A DNA stretch of 64,000 nt. Source: Punica granatum. Taxonomy: Eukaryota; Streptophyta; Magnoliopsida; Myrtales; Lythraceae. Below the pieces are notes generated by a model. That model was not told the origin of the DNA, did no database searches, and was given only the letters and a program-made list of their open reading frames with translations. Numbering within the stretch: position 1 is the stretch's first letter; each line of letters begins with the position of its first letter. The position numbers and the translations under genes are program-made. Location of the stretch: NCBI RefSeq assembly GCF_007655135.1, contig NC_045129.1:18140274-18204273 (forward strand), read 5' to 3'. This document shows positions 58,501 through 64,000 of the stretch, piece by piece.

Positions 58501-60190
58501 ATCTGTGAAGGGAGAAAAGAGAGAAATGGCGGTGGTGCACGGTTGAGCGGCTCTCAGCACGCGACCACCTTGTCACGGGGGAGAGTGAGGGTCATGAGGA
58601 ACCCCTAGGAAGTGATGGCACGACTCGCCATAGTCGTGAGGTAGTGGAAATGTCCAGGAAGCCCGGGAAGCCGTGAAAACGCCTACAGAACCCGGTTCTG
58701 GACAGAGCTGGTTCGGGCTGCTGGGAGCTTCAAATCACAAAACTAACACCGGAAATGGACTCGGGAGGTCGAATACATGTGGGATATGTAGTTTGTTTGA
58801 GGCTCGGATAAGTCGGGAAGGAAGAACTCGCCTAGAAACCGGGAAACTCCCTAGGGACCCGAATCTAGATTGGGCTGAAACAGGACCTAGATGACTTCAA
58901 ATGGCAAAACTAACATTGTAAATGGACTCGGAAGGTCGAATACGTGTGGGATATGAAGTTTGGTCAAGTTTGGATCGGGTTGGATGGCGGTTGCCGGAAA
59001 ACAGTTGAGTTTTCGGGCAAACTGGCCTTGTATCCGGGCTGTTATGGGGCTGAGGGAAATCTGGAAAATAAGGGGAGTTTGGAGAGTGTTCTTGAGTGAG
59101 AAAGCTAGAGAGAGGTTGCAAGAAGAGTTGTGATTAAGCTAATGATGCAATGGACTTATAAGGGCAAGCTTAATGACAAGGTTAAGTGGAGTTAAGTGCA
59201 ATTGGGGTGTACTTAGGGCATCCGAATTTTTGGAGGGAAGATTAAGGTGAGGAAATGTCAAGGTAGAGTGTAGGGAAAGTTAGGGAAAGAGTGTGGGAGA
59301 GGTTAAGTGTGGGGAAGGGGTGGAGTACACTCCACCTTGGTCAGCCAAAGCAGAAGGTACAAGGCTGTGACCAGCGGTCAAACTGAAATTTTTTCCGAAC
59401 TTCTCATCAGCCTTTTGGTCTCTCCGTTATTTTTCCTTGATCGCTACATGAGTTGGGCACGTCCTCGTAAAATTTGAAGATTGTTCGACCTCGGTAAATA
59501 CCTGAAAGACTTTTTCTTCAACAATTGGCCAAAACCGGGAAATTTGGTTCTGACTTGTGAGGAAACCTTTAATTCTGTACTAATCTAGCCCAAAACACAT
59601 CCTGTTTTATTTTATTTTCTGAATCTTCAGTGAATTGGGAATCCATTGACGTTGGCCATGCTTGAAAATACGAAGAATAGAATTTTTATGAATTTTCTCC
59701 CTCGACTGGCAGAGTCTGTCCCGGTTTAACGGTTTTGCGCATGGTGCGCTCAAAAATTCATAACTCTCTCTCCATATTGAATCTTGGAATGAATGACCCG
59801 TCAAATTGAACCTAACTCGATTTCCTAGGACAAGCATGTAAAATTCACCCTTTTAGGTTCAGGATTGATCATGATATGATGAGTTGAATCCCGTGCTCAA
59901 ACTGCTGTATTCACTGTTTAGGCACCCCAGCTCCCACGAATTTTATCTCTTTGCTCGAATGGGCTCTCGACGTGATTTTTGTGTCGAAATATCCCCGACT
60001 CATCAAACCTCAATCTAAAAATACCGAACTTGGCTCTAGGATCCACGAAGATAGTCGTTCTCACCGAAGAAAATGATACAGAGACGTGATTTCCTCTTTG
60101 TCCACTGCCTTTGGTTCGAATATTGATAATTCGTGCCTTACTCTTCGAGATCAATTGTGTGTGCCGCAAAATTTCATAGGTTGCCCTCGC
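55544..60190 (-). mobile_element. LTR copy C of the large LTR family, right end not found
   Basis: Starts TGTGCGCACCCGAATTTT, the reverse complement of the end of LTR A, and is colinear with copy B for several kilobases. The expected other terminus (reverse complement of TGTTAGCACC) is not present before copy D begins at 60,191, so D probably inserted into C or replaced its end. A 190-bp tandem array (57,941 to about 58,430) is specific to this copy. There is no primer-binding site beside 55,544, so C seems to have inserted into the neighbouring gypsy relic. Confidence 0.65.
57941..58435. repeat. 190-bp tandem repeat inside LTR C
   Basis: GACCCGACT starts at 57,941, 58,131 and 58,321, an exact 190-bp spacing. 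Two full units and a partial third are highly similar. The minus-strand frames at 57,905-58,144, 58,107-58,334 and 58,297-58,560 repeat the same peptide because of it and are not genes. Copy B has no such array. Confidence 0.88.
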
Positions 60191-63100
60191 TGTCAGCACC
60201 CAATTTTGGTCCACCGGCTCCAGAGGGGCAAAATCGTCATTTTTGTCATCCATCGGAGGGAAGTATTTCTGGTTAATTGCTTGAGCACTCATGACTTTTG
60301 GAGATATAACATTTCCTCAATTTAGCCCCAATTTACCAATTTGTTGAAAAATACTCCATGGGTAGTTTTTGAATTTCACATGCGTCAATATCAACTTTTT
60401 AAAATTCAAGACTAAAATGAGGGCCGAAAATATTTTATTGCATAACATTGATCCATAAATTTTTTTGAACATAATGCCTATCTCGGATCATTTTTTTTCA
60501 ATATCTAATCGCAAAGACAAGAATTTTAACCTCTACGCGCATTAAATTTTAAATTTTTAAATTTGAAAAAAAAAGGGACAGAAAAGACAGAAAAGACGAG
60601 CCGGTCAAGAGCCTGTCAGAAATTAGTCAAAAGCTCTGATCGGCCCCTGACCATTACCAACTTTTAAAAAAAAAATCAATCAGAGGCAACGGTCGTTTGA
60701 CCGTTGCCCCCTCTCCTCCCCTCCCCCCATTATTTTGTCTTATTCTCCCTTCCTCTCTTCCCTTCTTCTCCTGGCAGCTGAAGGTAAAAAAAAGGAACCG
60801 AAAAAAACCCTAACCCTAGCTCTTCCTCTCTCTCTTTCTCTCTCTCGGTTTTATTCCTCCACAACTCTCTCCAGCTCACGCGAAAAGCACTTTCGAAACC
60901 CTAGCCGCTACACTTTCCCTCTCTCTCGGCCTCCTTCCACCCAAAAGAACGGGAACGAAAAGAAACGAAGTTCGGCTCTCTCTTGCTCTCAGCTGGAGTT
61001 CTCCCTAAAATCCAAAAAAAGGAAAACCCTAAGCTCCTCTACACACTCTCTCTGGGATTTTCAAAAAACCTCAGCTCGCCCTCGCACCCTTTTTTTTTCC
61101 CGGTGCTCTCAGCTCACACATCTTCACTCTCGTTCTCACCCCGCTCTCCCTAAGCTCGGCCGACCGGATCCTCCCTACAGCTCCCTCACTTTCTGACCTC
61201 ACTGACCAGCCCGTACCCCATCTCATTCGCCTTCAGCTCACCCCCACCTAGACTCATCCCCTTTCCCTCAGTCTCGAGCCACAGTTGCTATGGCGCCACC
61301 ATCCCGTACCTCCTTGAGCAGTCGCGGTCTTTTGCTCCCTTTTTATTTTCATTTTTTTTCTAGCAGCTAAAGGGTGCCGTTGCGGTTGCGCCAGGAAGTC
61401 GCTGCCGATGATCCTCTCCGAGCTCCTCGGCCCATACCAACCATAGTCGGAGCAAATCTTCGGAGCTGCTCGACCCTTCTGACGTCCCCGTCGTTCGTAG
61501 CCCTGGCCGCAACGTCCAGGAGTCCCCGTTGAGCCTGCCATTCCTTCCCAGGAGTCGTCGTTGCCTGTCAGGCTTGTCACGAGCAGCCCAGCTCGTGTCC
61601 ATCAGTGCCCAGGAGCCCAGCCCAGCTCGCGTCGGCCCAGCCCAGCCCAGTTCGCAGTCCATTCGCTAGGCCCAGCAGCAGCCCATTCGGCCCACTCGGC
61701 CCAGTCCACTCCCACTAAAGCTCAGCCCAGTCAGTCCGGCCCAACTCGTCCAACATTTTAAATATTTTTTATTTTTTCTTATTTACATAATCACCCTTCA
61801 ACTTCCCGAATTAGGTAAATCCTTGACTTAGTGGCATGTTTAGGGCTCCATTTCTGAATGTTTATGTTTGCTTGGATGAATATGATGTGAAATGAGCGTT
61901 ATTGGGTTGCGTGGGTGATCGGATTTGTCTCGAACTCGATTTTATGAACTTTTCATTTTGTCTCATTTCAGTTCAAAGGACGAATTTTTATTTTTTTAGA
62001 TCTTCCCCAAATTTTAAATTTCTTTTCAGCCAAGTCCCAGTCATTTTTACCATTTCCCATTCAGTCCTTGAATTTTCCAGAATTTTTCAAGCATCCCAAG
62101 GAACCTTTCAAGTTGGTTCAGTTTAGTCCCGGGGCCATTTTCGCCTTTTTCAGATCTGCCCCGAATTTTAAAATTATTCTTAGTTAAGTCCCAGCCATTT
62201 TTAATATTTCCCAATCGGTCCTTAAATTTTCCAGAATTCTCTAACCACTCCTAGGAACTTTTCATGTCGTTTTAGTTGAGTCCCGGGGCTATTTTCCACC
62301 CTTTTCAGATCTGCCCCGAATTTTAAATTCGTTTCAGTCGAGTCCCGACCATTTTTAGCACGTTCCAATCGGTCCCTGAATTTTTCAGGATCTTTAAATC
62401 AATTTCGCAAACTTTTAAAGTTGTTTCAGTTCGATCCAGGGGGCATTCTTCACTTTTCAGATCAGTCCAAATTTTTAAATTCGTTTAAAACTGGTCCTGG
62501 GATATTTTCAGTAATTCTTACACAGTCCCCATTTTTCCAGAATTTTCAAATCAATCTCCTGAAACTTTATCCGAATTTTCAAAGCAGTCCCTATTCTTTA
62601 AAATTGTTCAGATCAGTCCCTGGGCATTTTCCAAAGATATCCAATCCTTTCCTACTTGGATCCCTAACCGACAATGTATGTGCCCCTTTAATTATTTTGT
62701 TTCTGTAATTAGATGTATACAACATGACGATGTGTGTTCTTGCATGATTTTCCACTTCCATGAATCGGTGTCGTTTTATTGATTCCATTAATATTGTGTT
62801 TGTATATGTTTGTATGTGTTTATCGCGACCATGGCGGCTCCGATTGTGTAAAATATGTATGTTTATCGTGCTTGACATGATGATCTGCTCTTGATCCGTG
62901 TTTTAAATGTTTTATTTCATTGTTTATTTCTAAACCTCACACGAATCAGCTTAATCATGTAAACTCGGCTTAAAATCATTTTTTTTTAATTTCAAGACGG
63001 TCGAAAATTAGAGTTTATCGGGCGGCCCACTAATGGTCATTCCAATGGCTCGAAATCCATAAATTAAAGCATTCGGTAAATTTTAATCAACTTAAAATTC

Positions 63101-64000
63101 CACACACAAGACGATCGGGATGCCAAACTTGGCTAAATAAACCACTTGACTTCTTTTAAATGAATTGCACGAATTGATTAATAATTTGTAATCGCGTCGA
63201 CAGTTCAAGAACTGTTGGTCATGCCCTTTTAAAATTCACAATTTCAAGAGCACCGAGATGCGTACCATGTAATCTTGATTTTCCATGCACACGCATATTT
63301 CCCGATTCAAGGGCATGACTACCGGTTCTTGTCCTGCCGTCATCCTAGCGTAGGTTTGTGTTTAGAATGGGTCAAAACACGGGAAAACAGATTAATCACA
63401 AACTCGGCTTAATTAAACACGGGCAAATAGTTGAGTAAAAGGGTTAGGTTTTGGGTTTCAGGCAAAAACACTATTGTCACAATTTGTAAAAGCTTCATTG
63501 TCACAATACAGGAAATTCTAAAAACAACACACACATCCGAGACTCGATTACAAACGTTGTGTTTGTCGGGTCCACAAAAAATAATGCCGAATGCCACATC
63601 CCCTCTCCATCACACACTCGTTTGCTTTAGGGTAGGATTTGTGTGCCAAGATACCCCATTGTTTGATTATTTATGCTTACTTATTACATTTATGCACTTG
63701 TTTGTTATGCGAGTCGAGCCCGATCCTTTAGGACATGATTCACATGGGGTCCAACGCCCCAATAGTAGATTACGGGATCTAATCCCCTAAACACTGAGTG
63801 AGCATCTTAATTTCAGTTTCAATCTTTTCAAACCACATGGTGAGCACGAGTGGAATAATGACCGAACGCAAACCGGTCGGGATTCAGTTGTTGTAATTTT
63901 TATTTATTTGAGAGGACAATGTAAGGATTTATATTGTACATTTATTCATGTAAGAATCCCGGTCGGAGAGTGGACGGTTGGAGTGTTTTTTCAAATTTAC
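60191..64000 (+). mobile_element. LTR copy D, running off the window
   Basis: Starts TGTCAGCACCCAATTTTGG after CTCGC and is colinear with LTR A: hairpin (60,685-60,708), CT-rich block (about 60,710-61,330), GC-rich block, the minisatellite (61,990-62,620), then the shared end segment. By comparison with A, about 360 bp are missing past the window edge. Whether this is a solo LTR or the 5' LTR of a complete element cannot be told here. Confidence 0.7.
61990..62620. repeat. About 155-bp minisatellite inside LTR D
   Basis: The phrase 'ttcagatctgccccgaatttta' (or variants) recurs at about 61,996, 62,151, 62,306 and 62,459, a spacing of 153-155 bp, giving roughly four units. Copy A has a shorter, more diverged version at about 15,650-15,960. 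Each unit holds short 'cagtccc' words that look like a finer internal repeat. Confidence 0.75.

Noticed and set aside
57905..58560. Three similar minus-strand proteins in a row, looking like a gene family
   Set aside because: They are phases of the 190-bp tandem repeat within LTR C.

Overview
This window is plant nuclear DNA, most likely from a eudicot. The evidence is AT-rich intergenic sequence, genes with short GT-AG introns, and plant-type families (a CHUP1-like coiled-coil protein, a polyadenylate-binding protein, a GDSL esterase/lipase). The rest is dominated by plant transposable elements. I could not fix a species. All calls come from reading the sequence by eye; no database was searched.

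Three host genes are clear. (1) A CHUP1-like actin-associated coiled-coil protein on + (coding exons 7,505-10,323, 639 aa). (2) A polyadenylate-binding protein on + (43,850-46,991, 566 aa, four RRMs), whose C-terminal MLLE domain looks frame-shifted. (3) A GDSL esterase/lipase on - (47,572-49,379, 355 aa), convergent with the PABP gene. No pathway links the three.

The remainder is mobile DNA in layers. 0-6.2 kb: AT-rich DNA with small inverted-repeat elements, two with 9-10 bp target duplications, and a Harbinger-type MITE. 10.3-13.8 kb: unclassified repeats, a 264-272 bp tandem duplication and a 42-nt G run. 13.8-30.7 kb: a nested complex. A 4.1-kb solo LTR (copy A, +) sits upstream of a decayed plant-mobile-domain gene. 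Next comes a 5.0-kb LTR of the same family (copy B, -), split by a 6.3-kb insertion. That insertion in turn carries an apparently intact 4.5-kb PIF/Harbinger transposon with a two-gene cassette (Myb/SANT-like protein and DDE transposase). 31.2-34.3 kb: two long-TIR Mutator-like elements. 36.3-41.6 kb: a Tat-like Ty3/gypsy derivative that keeps gag but has no recognisable RT or integrase. 49.7-50.6 kb: a further long-TIR element. 54.4-55.5 kb: a degraded gypsy protease fragment. 55.5-64.0 kb: two more copies of the same large LTR (C on -, D on +), with D abutting C and running off the window.

The best candidates for follow-up are the intact Harbinger element and its MITE relative, the PABP MLLE frameshift that intron retention would bypass, the uORF ending five bases before the CHUP1-like start codon, the four-copy giant-LTR family with internal minisatellites and a conserved hairpin, and the 42-nt G run.
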